DNA of 60,578 nt from NCBI GenBank assembly GCA_958433005.1, contig CAUAWV010000009.1, positions 1 through 60,578 on the forward strand, read 5' to 3'. The notes below the pieces were generated by a model that searched no databases, had not been told where the DNA came from, and saw nothing but the letters and a program-made list of their open reading frames with translations. This DNA comes from an uncultured Collinsella sp. GTDB lineage: Bacteria > Actinomycetota > Coriobacteriia > Coriobacteriales > Coriobacteriaceae. The position numbers and the translations under genes are program-made. Shown here one piece after another: positions 8,635 to 17,882 of this stretch (position 1 is its first letter; each line of letters begins with the position of its first letter).

Positions 8635-10101
8635 TTACTCGCCCTCCGAGGTCTCGGCATCGTCCGCGGCATCCGCCGCATCGACAACCTCGACGCCCTC
8701 ATCCGCAGCATCGGCCACGTCAATGGCCTCAACGGCAACGTCCTCGCCAGCGTCCTCGAGCTCCTCGTACTCCGAGAAGTCCTCAGCGCCCTCAAAGTCA
8801 AAGGCACGCTGGCAAATGCGGACCTCGTCGCCCGCACGGCAACCGGCCTTCTCGAGCGCGTCGTCAACACCCATACGTGCAAACTTATGCTGCAGGTAAA
8901 TGACGGCTTCCTCGTTTTCCCAGTCGGTCTGGATGACCATGCGCTCGATGGCACGACCAACCACACGGAAGGCACCGGGCTCCTCCTGGACAATGCGGAA
9001 CCGCTTCTCGCGCTGCAGACGGCGGCGCTCCCACTCCTCGTCGCGAAGATCGACCGGCTCATCGGAAACCGCCAGCTCGGCGCGAAGCTTAGCCACCTGC
9101 TCGCCCACGGCAAGCATCAGCGTATTGAGCCCGGCGCCCGTCACGGCGGACACGGCAAAGAACATATGTCCATCGTCGAGCGCGGCGCGCTTGAGGTCGG
9201 CAATCTTGTCGGCCGTGCCCGGCGCATCGCACTTGTTGGCGACAACGATTTGCGGGCGCTCCGAGAGCTCTGCGCCATACTGCTCGAGCTCACGGTTGAT
9301 GATGCGGTAATCCTCAACCGGGTCGCGATCCTCAAAACCGCCCGTCATGTCGACGACATGCATGATCAGGGCCGTACGCTCAATGTGGCGCAGGAACTGG
9401 TGGCCTAGGCCCTTGCCCTCGCTCGCGCCCTCGATCAAACCAGGAACGTCGGCAACGACGTAAGAATACTCACCGGCACGCACCATGCCGAGGTTCGGCA
9501 CGAGCGTTGTAAACGGATAGTCGGCGATCTTGGGACGGGCGGCACTCATGCGCGCGATAAGCGAGGACTTGCCCACCGAGGGGAAGCCCACGAGTGCGGC
9601 ATCGGCCATAAGCTTCATCTCAAGCTCAATCCAGTGCTCCTCGGCCGGTTCGCCCAGCTGAGCGAACGCGGGCGCGCGGCGCACCGACGTCACAAAGTGC
9701 GTGTTGCCCAGGCCACCGGCACCGCCGGGCGCCACGACAACGCGCTCGCCATCGTGCACCAGGTCAGCAATCTCGAACATCGGGGTCTGCGTCTCGGGGT
9801 CGAGCTCGCGCACCACGGTGCCCATGGGAACCTTCAGGATCAGGTCCTCGCCGCTCTTGCCGTTACGACGGGCACCCTGCCCGTGCGTGCCGCGTTCGGC
9901 GCGGAAGTGATGCTTAAAGCGGTAATCGATCAGCGAAGACAGCTGAGCATCAGCCTGGATGACGACATTGCCGCCACGACCGCCGTCGCCGCCATCGGGG
10001 CCGCCCTTGGGGACAAATGCCTCGCGCCTAAACGACATGCATCCGGCTCCGCCGTCGCCGCCGCACACGTTAATGCGGCTGATATCGGTGAACTGTGACA
10101 A
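8635..10101 (-). CDS. obgE: Obg-family GTPase
   Basis: Essential ribosome-associated GTPase that links 50S assembly to growth and the stringent response. The glycine-rich Obg fold covers residues 1-160 (CGGDGGAGCMSFRREAFVPKGG). The G domain follows, with G1 at 172-180 (GFPSVGKSS), G3 DVPGLIEGAS and G4 NKCD. A C-terminal OCT domain (FRVVGRAIERM) and a long acidic tail rich in Glu, Asp and Ala complete the 488 residues. The start is TTG at 10101 with AGGAGG 8 nt upstream, lying just behind a hairpin that separates it from rpmA. Confidence 0.96.
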   Translation of the reverse strand: MSQFTDISRINVCGGDGGAGCMSFRREAFVPKGGPDGGDGGRGGNVVIQADAQLSSLIDYRFKHHFRAERGTHGQGARRNGKSGEDLILKVPMGTVVRELDPETQTPMFEIADLVHDGERVVVAPGGAGGLGNTHFVTSVRRAPAFAQLGEPAEEHWIELEMKLMADAALVGFPSVGKSSLIARMSAARPKIADYPFTTLVPNLGMVRAGEYSYVVADVPGLIEGASEGKGLGHQFLRHIERTALIMHVVDMTGGFEDRDPVEDYRIINRELEQYGAELSERPQIVVANKCDAPGTADKIADLKRAALDDGHMFFAVSAVTGAGLNTLMLAVGEQVAKLRAELAVSDEPVDLRDEEWERRRLQREKRFRIVQEEPGAFRVVGRAIERMVIQTDWENEEAVIYLQHKFARMGVDDALEKAGCRAGDEVRICQRAFDFEGAEDFSEYEELEDAGEDVAVEAIDVADAADEGVEVVDAADAADDAETSEGE

Positions 10102-10116
10102 CAGAATCGCCTCCTA

Positions 10117-10160
10117 CAAAAAGAGGGAGACCCTTGAATCCTAAAACTCAAGTGCCTCCC
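10117..10160 (-). terminator. Hairpin with T run between rpmA and obgE (attenuating terminator)
   Basis: On the minus strand, GGGAG and CTTGA arms pair with TCAAG and CTCCC around a small internal loop, followed by TCTTTTTG. This is a terminator shape between rpmA and obgE. It would let the ribosomal protein genes be expressed more strongly than the downstream GTPase genes. Confidence 0.7.
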
Positions 10161-10185
10161 ACATATGTGCTCTATGAAGGGTGAA

Positions 10186-10443
10186 TTACGCGTTCGCGAG
10201 CGGGCGTACGCTGACCCTGTGCTTGATACCCTTGTGGAACTCAACGGTACCGTCGACCAGCGCGAACAGCGTATCGTCCTTGCCACGACCAACGTTCTCA
10301 CCCGGGTGGATGTGCGTGCCGTGCTGGCGGACGAGAATCGTGCCCGTGGTTACCGTCTGGCCGGCATAGCGCTTCGTGCCAAGGCGCTGACCGCGGGAGT
10401 CACGGCCATTACGGGAGGAACCGAGTCCTTTTTTGTGTGCCAT
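10186..10443 (-). CDS. rpmA: 50S ribosomal protein bL27
   Basis: Large-subunit protein bL27, near the peptidyl-transferase centre. The 85-residue product reads MAHKKGLGSSRNGRDSRGQR and includes RQHGTHIHPGENVGRGKDDTL, the bL27 core. There is no N-terminal propeptide of the kind cleaved in many Firmicutes. It follows rplU by about 30 nt and precedes obgE. Confidence 0.97.
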   Translation of the reverse strand: MAHKKGLGSSRNGRDSRGQRLGTKRYAGQTVTTGTILVRQHGTHIHPGENVGRGKDDTLFALVDGTVEFHKGIKHRVSVRPLANA

Positions 10444-10476
10444 TGTGTATACCTACTCTTTCGTTACGAGTGTAAT

Positions 10477-10851
10477 CTACTCGGCGACGGGAGCCTCGGC
10501 AACAGCCTCGGCCTCTGCCTTGACAGCCTTCTTGGCGCGGGACGTAGCCTGGACCTTCACGATCTTCAGCTTGGTGAGCTGCTGACGGTGACCCTTCAGA
10601 CGACGATAGCGCTTGCGCTTGTGGAACTTGAAGACCAGCTGCTTCTCGCCCTTGAACTGCTCAACGATCTGAGCGGTAACCTTGGCCTTAGCCAGCTTGT
10701 CGGGATCGGTGACGATCTTCTTACCATCGTTGAGGAAGATGACCGGCAGGGTGACCTTGTCGCCCTCATTGCCCTCGATCTTCTCGACGGTGATGACATC
10801 GTCGGTGGCGACCTTGTACTGCTTGCCGCCCGTGTTAACGATTGCGTACAT
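10477..10851 (-). CDS. rplU: 50S ribosomal protein bL21
   Basis: Large-subunit protein bL21. It begins MYAIVNTGGKQYKVATDD and contains the C-terminal family signature HKRKRYRRLKGHRQQLTKLKI. I place the start at 10851 (AAGGG 9 nt upstream) and not at an in-frame ATG seven codons earlier, because family members begin at MYA. The 124 residues include an Ala/Glu/Val-rich tail of about 20 residues beyond the usual end. It is first in the rplU-rpmA-obgE string. Confidence 0.96.
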   Translation of the reverse strand: MYAIVNTGGKQYKVATDDVITVEKIEGNEGDKVTLPVIFLNDGKKIVTDPDKLAKAKVTAQIVEQFKGEKQLVFKFHKRKRYRRLKGHRQQLTKLKIVKVQATSRAKKAVKAEAEAVAEAPVAE

Positions 10852-10893
10852 GTTTACTTGCCCTTCATGCATCAGTTAGTGCAACAGCCGAAT

Positions 10894-10922
10894 ATAGTAG
10901 CAGGCGAAAATACCCCCGTCAA
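10894..10922 (-). promoter_or_regulatory. Promoter of rplU-rpmA
   Basis: Minus-strand TTGACG (10917-10922) and TACTAT (10894-10899) are spaced 17 nt, giving a start near 10887 and a leader of about 35 nt. It overlaps the end of the upstream DUF2344 gene. Confidence 0.6.
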
Positions 10923-11731
10923 CGAGTATGTGGAGCAAATCCACAAGTTCGCACAGGTATGGGGCTGACGAGTCGGCCCTCGTCGTCCTCGCATGCTTGA
11001 TTCTGACGCTCGACATCGTAGGAGCAGATGGTCACGAGGTCTTGCATACCGGTGGAAACAATAGGTGCATCCACGCCCGGGGTCAAGCCCTGCAACAAAA
11101 CATCAGCAGCGGAAAGCAAAATTTCCGGACGCATGGAGCCCTCGTTGTCGGCATGGGTGTCGAGCATGAGCACCAAATGGTCAGCGCGCTCCCCCGCCGT
11201 GAGCTCATAGCCCACGAGCGTGTGATCCAAATCCAAGCGCTTGCTCTTTTTGCCGCGCGCGTAGTCGATGCCATGGTCCGCGCGCAGCGTGTCGATCGCA
11301 CGATGCACCTCGTCGGCGCTTACGGGCGCCTCGGGATCCAAGTGCAGGTCGATGCGATACGACAGACGCGTGAGCTGCGCCGTCAACGCCGGTGTGCGCA
11401 CGTCGATGTACGCCGCCTCGATGGGGGCCAGATCGGCCGGAGACGCCGCAGACAGGCGCTCAAACGCCTCGTCGAGCGCCACGAACTCGGTCATAAACAG
11501 GTCATACCACTCGCAGGTCGACGACGTACCAACCGGTAGCGCCGAAGAGAAGCCCACGCGCATGTGCGGAGAGAAGCCCTGCGTGACGGCATAGGGAAGT
11601 CCCGCACGGCGCACGATGCGCTCAATGGTATGGATTACTTCGAGATGGCCCAGGTACTTAAGGCGATCGCGCTTGCCATAGCGAACACGAAGCCTAAAGA
11701 GCGTGGGGTTGTCGGTCAGGCGCTCACTCAT
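10919..11731 (-). CDS. TIGR03936 / DUF2344 protein, radical-SAM partner
   Basis: 270-residue protein of the DUF2344 family (LRVRYGKRDRLKYLGHLEVI at the start, then GLPYAVTQGFSPHMRVGFSSALPVGTSS). The function is not known to me. In many Gram-positive bacteria it is encoded directly after, or fused to, a B12-binding radical-SAM protein, and so it is here: its ATG overlaps the stop of that gene (ATGA). The conserved placement just upstream of rplU suggests a link to ribosome or RNA metabolism, which is inference only. Confidence 0.85.
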   Translation of the reverse strand: MSERLTDNPTLFRLRVRYGKRDRLKYLGHLEVIHTIERIVRRAGLPYAVTQGFSPHMRVGFSSALPVGTSSTCEWYDLFMTEFVALDEAFERLSAASPADLAPIEAAYIDVRTPALTAQLTRLSYRIDLHLDPEAPVSADEVHRAIDTLRADHGIDYARGKKSKRLDLDHTLVGYELTAGERADHLVLMLDTHADNEGSMRPEILLSAADVLLQGLTPGVDAPIVSTGMQDLVTICSYDVERQNQACEDDEGRLVSPIPVRTCGFAPHTR

Positions 11732-13605
11732 GCGCGATCACCCATCAATACATTCTTGGCGTGGAGCGTGGGGCAGATCCCGCAGCCGGTGCACGACGTG
11801 CGGGTGCAGTCGGGAGTCGTGACACCCTCGAGCGAGCGACGGTACTCGCGCTCGAGGAAGCCGCGCGTGCAGCCGGGGCTCACGTGCTCCCACGGCAGAC
11901 GCCAGTCCAACTCGTAGGGCAGGTGCACGAGCTCATTGAGGTCGATGCCGTTTTTGGCAGCAGCCTCCTTCCAGTTATCGAGCGAGAAATGCTCTACCCA
12001 GGCGTCAAAGCGAGAGCCCGCGCGCCAAGCATCGATGATGACGGGCGTCATGTCACGACCAGCGCGGGACAGCGCGGCCTCGATGAGCGAGGTCTCGGCA
12101 TCGTGGTAATGCACGCGGACGGCACGGTTGCGAACGCTCGTGACAAGCAGCTTCTGGCGACGCTTGACGTCGTCGTAGTCGAGCTGCGGGCACCACTGGA
12201 ACGGCGTGGCAGCCTTGGGGATAAAGACCGAAACCGAGATGGACACCGAGATCGAGCCGCGACGAGCCTTGGGCACCACGGAACGACCGAGCTCCAGTAC
12301 GTGATCAGCCAGATTGGCGATGGCCACGATGTCCTCGTCGCGCTCGCCGGGAAGGCCCATCATAAAGTAGAGCTTCATGCGGTTCCAGCCGGCCTCGAAG
12401 GCCGCCTTGGCCGCACGGTCCAGGTCCTCCTCGGTCACGTTCTTGTTAATGATGTCGCGCATGCGCTGACTGCCGGCCTCGGGCGCGAACGTCAGGCCGC
12501 CCTTCTTTTCGCCGGCGACCGACTCGGCCATATCCACGCCAAACGAATCCAAGCGCTGCGACGGAATAGACACGCGAATACCCGTATCCTCCAGGCGACG
12601 GTTGAGCCTGCCAAGCACGTCACGAATGCAGGAGTGGTCGGTCGTGGAGAGCGAGGTCAGCGACACCTCGTCATAGCCGGTCTTTTCCAGACCCTGAATC
12701 ACCGACGAGACGATCTGGTCGGCCGAACGCTCACGCACCGGGCGATACGTCATGCCGGCCTGGCAAAAACGACAGCCGCGAGCGCAGCCGCGCAGAATCT
12801 CGATAGACAGGCGGTCGTGAACCAGCTGCGCATAGGGCACGCACGACTGCGACAGCGGATTCGTGGCGCCGAAATCCTCGACGACGCGTTTGTAGACCAC
12901 GGTCGGCGCATCCTTGCCCTCGCGCGGCACGGTGTAGCCATGCGGCGAGCAGGGCTCGTCGTGACGAACCTCATAGAGCGACGGCACGTAGTTGCCGGCA
13001 ATGGATGCAAACTGCTCAACAATCTGCGCGCGCGGGACTCCTTCGTCGCGCAGGCGACGATGCAGCTGGCAGGTCTCGAGCAGCGATTCCTCGCCCTCGC
13101 CGATGAGGATGGCATCGAAGAAGGCCGCGTACGGCTCGGGGTTGTACACCGAGGGGCCGCCGGCGATGATGATGGGGTCGTCTTCACCTCGGTCAGCCGC
13201 TAACAGCGGAATGCCAGCGAGGTCGAGTGCCTCAAGGAAGTTCGTCACCGCCATCTCGTGCGGCACATGCAGACCGACGATATCAAACGAAGCGACGGGG
13301 GCGGCACCCTCGAGCGACAGCAGCGGAATACCCGCCTCGCGCATGGCGTCACCCATATCGGGCCACGGCACATAGCCACGCTCGCAGGAGATGCCCTCGG
13401 CCTGGTTAAGGATGTTGTAGAGGATGGCGATACCCTGGTTGGGCAGACCGACCTCGTACACATCCGGGTAGATCAGGCAGCAACGGTAGTCGGCATCGGC
13501 CTTTGAAAGCGTGCCCCACTCGTGATCGATATAGCGACTCGGCTTTTCGACCTTGGCGAGCAGCGGCTCAATTAAATGAAAACAGTCTTGATACGGAACG
13601 CGCAA
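11728..13605 (-). CDS. TIGR03960-type B12-binding radical SAM protein
   Basis: 625-residue radical-SAM enzyme. An N-terminal cobalamin-binding-like region (DVYEVGLPNQGIAILYNILN and GLHVPHEMAVTNFLEALDLA, about residues 50-160) is followed by the radical-SAM cluster motif RGCARGCRFCQAGMTYRP (CX3CX2C) and a TIM-barrel. Near the C-terminus, CTRTSCTGCGICPTL adds four cysteines that could hold a second iron-sulfur cluster. The start is TTG at 13605 (AGGGG upstream). Substrate and reaction are unknown. It is coupled to the DUF2344 gene by a 4-nt overlap. Confidence 0.87.
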   Translation of the reverse strand: MRVPYQDCFHLIEPLLAKVEKPSRYIDHEWGTLSKADADYRCCLIYPDVYEVGLPNQGIAILYNILNQAEGISCERGYVPWPDMGDAMREAGIPLLSLEGAAPVASFDIVGLHVPHEMAVTNFLEALDLAGIPLLAADRGEDDPIIIAGGPSVYNPEPYAAFFDAILIGEGEESLLETCQLHRRLRDEGVPRAQIVEQFASIAGNYVPSLYEVRHDEPCSPHGYTVPREGKDAPTVVYKRVVEDFGATNPLSQSCVPYAQLVHDRLSIEILRGCARGCRFCQAGMTYRPVRERSADQIVSSVIQGLEKTGYDEVSLTSLSTTDHSCIRDVLGRLNRRLEDTGIRVSIPSQRLDSFGVDMAESVAGEKKGGLTFAPEAGSQRMRDIINKNVTEEDLDRAAKAAFEAGWNRMKLYFMMGLPGERDEDIVAIANLADHVLELGRSVVPKARRGSISVSISVSVFIPKAATPFQWCPQLDYDDVKRRQKLLVTSVRNRAVRVHYHDAETSLIEAALSRAGRDMTPVIIDAWRAGSRFDAWVEHFSLDNWKEAAAKNGIDLNELVHLPYELDWRLPWEHVSPGCTRGFLEREYRRSLEGVTTPDCTRTSCTGCGICPTLHAKNVLMGDRA

Positions 13606-13615
13606 CGGAAAACCC

Positions 13616-14545
13616 CTAAGCAGCGAGATCGGATGCGTCCTCGTAGGACGCCATAGGACGGGTAGCGCCCGCGACCGTGGTCACCAGATCGCGAACGCGG
13701 GAGAACGTGGCAGTGACCACCTCGTTGGCACGGCTGTAGTCGACATCGCGCTCGTAGAGCGAAACGAGCGCACGGCCCATGCCATAGGTGCCCGCGGCGG
13801 CAGTAAGCGCCTTGACGGCAAACCCAATATGTGGCGTCTGCTTGACGAGCGCGCGGGTGACCGCGCGGATCACAAGACCGCCGGCAAGCACGCCCGCGAC
13901 CTCGTAGCCGCGCTCAGGCTTAATGCCGCGTCCAAAGACGGCAGCGAGCTCAAAGAGCATGCCCACCTGCGCCAGCGCCATCACGGGATAATCGGCGCCC
14001 GGCAAAAACACCAGCGCACCGGTCGCCATATTGGTGAGCGCGCACGAGGTGATGATACGATTGGCCGCCGCGATGCGCATGAAGGCAAAGTTCGCCGCAA
14101 AAGCCGTTTCCTTGTCGGTGCGATCGAGAATCCAGCGGGCAAGCGTCTCGAGCAGATACGTCTTATCGGTTGCCGCTACCACGCCGAGCATAGGCGTGGA
14201 CTCCTCGATAAACGGCACCTCCACAGCAGACTCGGCAAGCACGCACACGGGCGCGCCGGCGATCACGAGCTCCTGCACGGCACTCTCCAAGCGGTCGGAG
14301 CCGCACGAGAGCACCAGTACCACATCGGTATCGGTCTTTGGAGCAATTCGCTCCTCCCCCAAACGCTCGACGCGCACAATGCCCGAGGTCGTCTGCGGCA
14401 CAAAGGCGTCACGCACCGTCTCGGCCAGAAAGCGCGAGGCGGACGAATCCAAATAGACCGAGACGCGCACCGGCGTATCGGAATCCTTCTTAACGGACGC
14501 GCCCATCTTAAAAGCGCGGGTCAGCTTATCTACGGGAATTTTCAT
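13616..14545 (-). CDS. Conserved protein with a DUF697-like hydrophobic C-terminal half
   Basis: 309 residues, not recognised with certainty. The N-terminal half (residues 25-130) looks like an alpha/beta domain that would bind or sense something (VRVSVYLDSSASRFLAETV, DVVLVLSCGSDRLESAV). The C-terminal half has hydrophobic, alanine/glycine-rich helices (NMATGALVFLPGADYPVMALAQVGMLFELAAVFG, then GVLAGGLVIRAVTRALV) that resemble the DUF697/YcjF fold. The ATG has TGGAGG upstream. It sits between rodA and the radical-SAM pair on the same strand, so it may share the mre-rod transcript. The family name is from memory and unverified. Confidence 0.7.
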   Translation of the reverse strand: MKIPVDKLTRAFKMGASVKKDSDTPVRVSVYLDSSASRFLAETVRDAFVPQTTSGIVRVERLGEERIAPKTDTDVVLVLSCGSDRLESAVQELVIAGAPVCVLAESAVEVPFIEESTPMLGVVAATDKTYLLETLARWILDRTDKETAFAANFAFMRIAAANRIITSCALTNMATGALVFLPGADYPVMALAQVGMLFELAAVFGRGIKPERGYEVAGVLAGGLVIRAVTRALVKQTPHIGFAVKALTAAAGTYGMGRALVSLYERDVDYSRANEVVTATFSRVRDLVTTVAGATRPMASYEDASDLAA

Positions 14546-14563
14546 AGCAAACCCCTCCAGCGG

Positions 14564-15790
14564 TTACGCGGCGCCCGAACGATGCCGCCATATGGATTGT
14601 ACGATACCCACCGTCAGCAGCTGAATCATCATCGAAGACGAACCAAAGCTAATAAACGGTAGCGGAATACCGGTAATCGGCATCATGCCGATGCACATGC
14701 CGATGTTTTCGAAGGTCTGGAACGCCCACATGCCAACGATGCCCACACACGAAAGGCGCAAGAACAGCGACTCACACTTAAAGGCGACGCGAATCGTCGA
14801 AAAGATCAGCAGCACGTAGAGGCACAGGAGCAAAAAGGAACCGCAAAAGCCAAAGGTCTCGGACAGGAAGGCGAAGACGAAGTCGGTGTGGAACTCAGGC
14901 AGAATGCCGACGGCCGACTGCGTCGCATGGCCCAAACCCTTACCAAAGAAGCCGCCCGAGCCAACGGCGATAAGCGACTGCTGCAGGTTGTAGGCATCGT
15001 CCGAATCGGCATTATCGGGGTCGATAAAGACCGTCAGACGGTTCATCTGATACTGCTTGATGAGCACATCGTGGCCGAGCAACGAATCAAAGACCGAATC
15101 GAGCGCCAGGACGAGGGCCACCAGGCCCACGAGCAGGGCCAGGGTCGACAGCACCCATTCGCGGCGTGCACCGCTCATGCAGATGACGATGGCGCCCGAG
15201 ACCAGCACGACCAGGCCCGAGCCCAGGTCGCCCATGGCGACGACGGCCAAAAACGGAATGGACAGCATGCCGCAGAGCTTGACGTAGTCGCGAACGGTAT
15301 CGATGCGGCCGTTATACTGCGAGCCAAGCGTGGCGATAAAGAAGATGGTGATGAGCTTGGCAAGCTCAACCGGCTGGAATGTCAAGCCGATACCGGGAAT
15401 CTTGATCCAGCCCGTCATGCCCAGACCGCCCGTATAGGACAGGCCCGGAATCTTGGGCGAGAAGATCACAATAAGGTCAATGACGAGCAGCGCCGTCGAG
15501 AAGTTAGAGATGCCGCGCAGATCGGTACGCCAGACGAGCACCGCAAGCACCGCGCCAATGCCAATGCCCAGCAGGTGGCGCGAGAATGAGGCGTCGGCCT
15601 TAAACTGTGACGCCGACCAAATAATGATGGCGCCATAGGCAACGAGCGCGACGGTAGCCAGCAGCACACCGATATGCACCTTTTGGCGAAACGTACCGCG
15701 CGAGGCCGAAAGTTGCTTGTTGACGCGGTCCAGGCTGCTGCGAGAGCCGGTCTTGGTTGAACGGAACAGATCCGCCGGAGAAAAATCCAT
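14564..15790 (-). CDS. rodA: Rod-shape SEDS peptidoglycan glycosyltransferase
   Basis: SEDS-family membrane enzyme that polymerises glycan strands from lipid II with PBP2 during elongation. The 408-residue product has about ten membrane segments. Family motifs include KIPGIGLTFQPVELAKL, GDLGSGLVVLVSG, ALIAVGSGGFFGKGLG, EFHTDFVFAFLSE and the C-terminal MPITGIPLPFISFGSSSM. A soluble N-terminal stretch of about 40 residues precedes the first segment. AGGAGG lies before the ATG. It is the last gene of mreB-mreC-mreD-mrdA-rodA. Confidence 0.95.
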   Translation of the reverse strand: MDFSPADLFRSTKTGSRSSLDRVNKQLSASRGTFRQKVHIGVLLATVALVAYGAIIIWSASQFKADASFSRHLLGIGIGAVLAVLVWRTDLRGISNFSTALLVIDLIVIFSPKIPGLSYTGGLGMTGWIKIPGIGLTFQPVELAKLITIFFIATLGSQYNGRIDTVRDYVKLCGMLSIPFLAVVAMGDLGSGLVVLVSGAIVICMSGARREWVLSTLALLVGLVALVLALDSVFDSLLGHDVLIKQYQMNRLTVFIDPDNADSDDAYNLQQSLIAVGSGGFFGKGLGHATQSAVGILPEFHTDFVFAFLSETFGFCGSFLLLCLYVLLIFSTIRVAFKCESLFLRLSCVGIVGMWAFQTFENIGMCIGMMPITGIPLPFISFGSSSMMIQLLTVGIVQSIWRHRSGAA

Positions 15791-15799
15791 CGCAACCTC

Positions 15800-17869
15800 C
15801 TATCGAACCGAAGAATCGCCCGAGGCCGAAGAGGTATCGGGCTCATCATAAATCACGCCGAGCACGTCGCGCACGACATGCATCGCGGTATCTGAGCCAC
15901 CGCCGCCCTGCTCCAGGACAGTAGCGATGACATACTTGGGATCATCGGCCGGCGCATAGGCGCAGAACCACGCGTATTCGTCCTCGCCGCTTTTCTCGCC
16001 CGTGCCCGACTTGCCGTATACCTGCGGCGTCAGGGTGCCAAAGTGAGCCGCCAGGGACGTCGATGCCGTGTAAATCACGTCGTGCATGCCGTTGCGAACA
16101 AGAGCCAAATCCGAATCGCTGTTGATCTTGGCCTCCAGGCGCTTCTTCTTGCCTTTGCCGTTGTACTTATAGGCATCGCCGTCGCCATCGCGCGACACGG
16201 CAGACAAAAACACGTGAGGCACGTACTGCTTACCGCCGTTGGCAAGGCCCATGTAGGCGCAAGCCATCTGCAGAGGCGTCACCAAAATGTCGCCCTGGCC
16301 GATGGCAATGTTGGTCATATCGCCGGCATTCCACTTGCGGTCCTCGGCAGAGGCGTCGGTAAAGTACGACTCTTTCCACTCGGCATCGGGAATACGGCCC
16401 GCGCCCTCACTCGGCAAATCGATACCGCAGGTCTTGCCTAGGCCCCAGCGACGAAAGACCTCCTGCAGGCCCTCGGAATGTTGCTCGTCATAAAAGAACG
16501 CCTTGCCCATATCGTAGAAGACGGGGTCGCACGAGTTGGCAATACCCGACTGCAGCGTCATGGTGCCGTGTCCAGACGTCAGCCAGCAGCGCTTGCCCCA
16601 AGCCTTGCCCAAGCCCGTCCAATAGCCCGTGCAGTTGGTTGTCTGCGTTGAAGTGTAGGTTCCAAACTCAAGACCGGCCAGTGCCGAGAGCGGCTTGATG
16701 GTCGAGGCCGACATGTACTGTCCGCTAATGGCGCGGTTGAGCAGCGGGTGCGAACCCTTGTCATCATTGAGCTCGGTCCACACGTCATTTGAGACGCCGC
16801 CGATAAAGACGGACGGATCGAACTTGGGCTCGCTCGCCATGCCCAGGATCTCACCATTGTTGGGATCGAGGCACACCACAGCGCCGTTGCCGGCATTGCT
16901 GTAGCCAGTGGTCTTGGCGAGCTCGATGGCGCTCGCCAGCGCCGTCTCACAGGCCTGTTGGATCTTAAGGTCGAGCGTGAGCTTAATGTCGGAGCCGGCC
17001 TTGGCGGGCACGGCGCCGGCCTGACCGGTCACATTGCCCGAGGCATCGACCTTGACGGCCTGCTCGCCACGAATACCCTGCAGCAGGTTTTCGTAGTAGC
17101 TCTCAACACCCGCCTGGCCCACGATGTCGCCCGACTGGTACGTAATCTTGCCAGCAGAAGCATCATCATCGCCAGAGGTTTTCTTATTCTGGGCCTCGAG
17201 CTGCTCGGAGGTAATGGTGCCGGTATAGCCCAAAATGTGACAGGCCGTCTCGCCGTACGGGTACTGGCGCTCGGTACGCTCGGCAATCTTGACGCCCGGG
17301 AACTCGCCGGCGTGCTCCTTGATATAGGCAACCGTTGAGCGGCGCACGTCCGTCGCGATGGTATGCAGACTCTGGGCGCCCTCGGAATTGTCCTGGATAT
17401 TGCGCAGCACAGCCACGTAGGGCATACCGAGCACGTTGGCAAGATGACGAACCAGAACCTCATCCTCAGCAAGGTCGCGATAGGCCACGACAGCAAGTGA
17501 GGGACGGTTCTGGACAAGCGCCACGCCATTGCGGTCGAGGATGCGGCCGCGCACAGCGGGTGTGGTAACGGTGCGCGTCTGATTGCTATTAGCCTGCTTT
17601 TCGTAATAGTCCGACGAGACCATCTGCATGCCCCACAGCTTGACGGCAAGCGCCGCGAACATCGCGCCCACACCCGTGGTGAGGATGGAGAAGCGGCCCT
17701 TAAAGGCGGTCGCCGCGGTATTGCCCTCGCCCTCGGTGGCGCGCGGGGCCGTCCCATGCTGCGTATCGTAGGTAAAACGAGAATCGCCGCGACGCATAAT
17801 GACCAGTGCGACCACGATGGCCACAACCAGCACGATACCGGCGATAATAACCGTCATCTGGGAAGACAT
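15800..17869 (-). CDS. mrdA: Penicillin-binding protein 2, elongasome transpeptidase
   Basis: Class B PBP that cross-links peptidoglycan with RodA. The 689-residue product has a dimerisation/pedestal region starting RGRILDRNGVALVQNRPSL and the transpeptidase SxxK at 389-392 (MSASTIKPLSAL). A second-motif region is NSCDPVFYDMG, and the KSGT motif lies in YGKSGTGEKSG. Unusually, two hydrophobic stretches come before the catalytic part (about residues 8-25 and 60-82), where most PBP2 proteins have one. The start has GGGAGG 7 nt upstream. It lies between mreD and rodA. Confidence 0.95.
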   Translation of the reverse strand: MSSQMTVIIAGIVLVVAIVVALVIMRRGDSRFTYDTQHGTAPRATEGEGNTAATAFKGRFSILTTGVGAMFAALAVKLWGMQMVSSDYYEKQANSNQTRTVTTPAVRGRILDRNGVALVQNRPSLAVVAYRDLAEDEVLVRHLANVLGMPYVAVLRNIQDNSEGAQSLHTIATDVRRSTVAYIKEHAGEFPGVKIAERTERQYPYGETACHILGYTGTITSEQLEAQNKKTSGDDDASAGKITYQSGDIVGQAGVESYYENLLQGIRGEQAVKVDASGNVTGQAGAVPAKAGSDIKLTLDLKIQQACETALASAIELAKTTGYSNAGNGAVVCLDPNNGEILGMASEPKFDPSVFIGGVSNDVWTELNDDKGSHPLLNRAISGQYMSASTIKPLSALAGLEFGTYTSTQTTNCTGYWTGLGKAWGKRCWLTSGHGTMTLQSGIANSCDPVFYDMGKAFFYDEQHSEGLQEVFRRWGLGKTCGIDLPSEGAGRIPDAEWKESYFTDASAEDRKWNAGDMTNIAIGQGDILVTPLQMACAYMGLANGGKQYVPHVFLSAVSRDGDGDAYKYNGKGKKKRLEAKINSDSDLALVRNGMHDVIYTASTSLAAHFGTLTPQVYGKSGTGEKSGEDEYAWFCAYAPADDPKYVIATVLEQGGGGSDTAMHVVRDVLGVIYDEPDTSSASGDSSVR

Positions 17870-17882
17870 CTACGAGCCTCCC

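Noticed and set aside
11761..13203. A 480-codon plus-strand frame opposite the radical-SAM gene, and similar frames at 23891-25324 and 51312-52517
   Set aside because: All are complements of genes with strong family motifs, and none shows a motif or ribosome-binding site.
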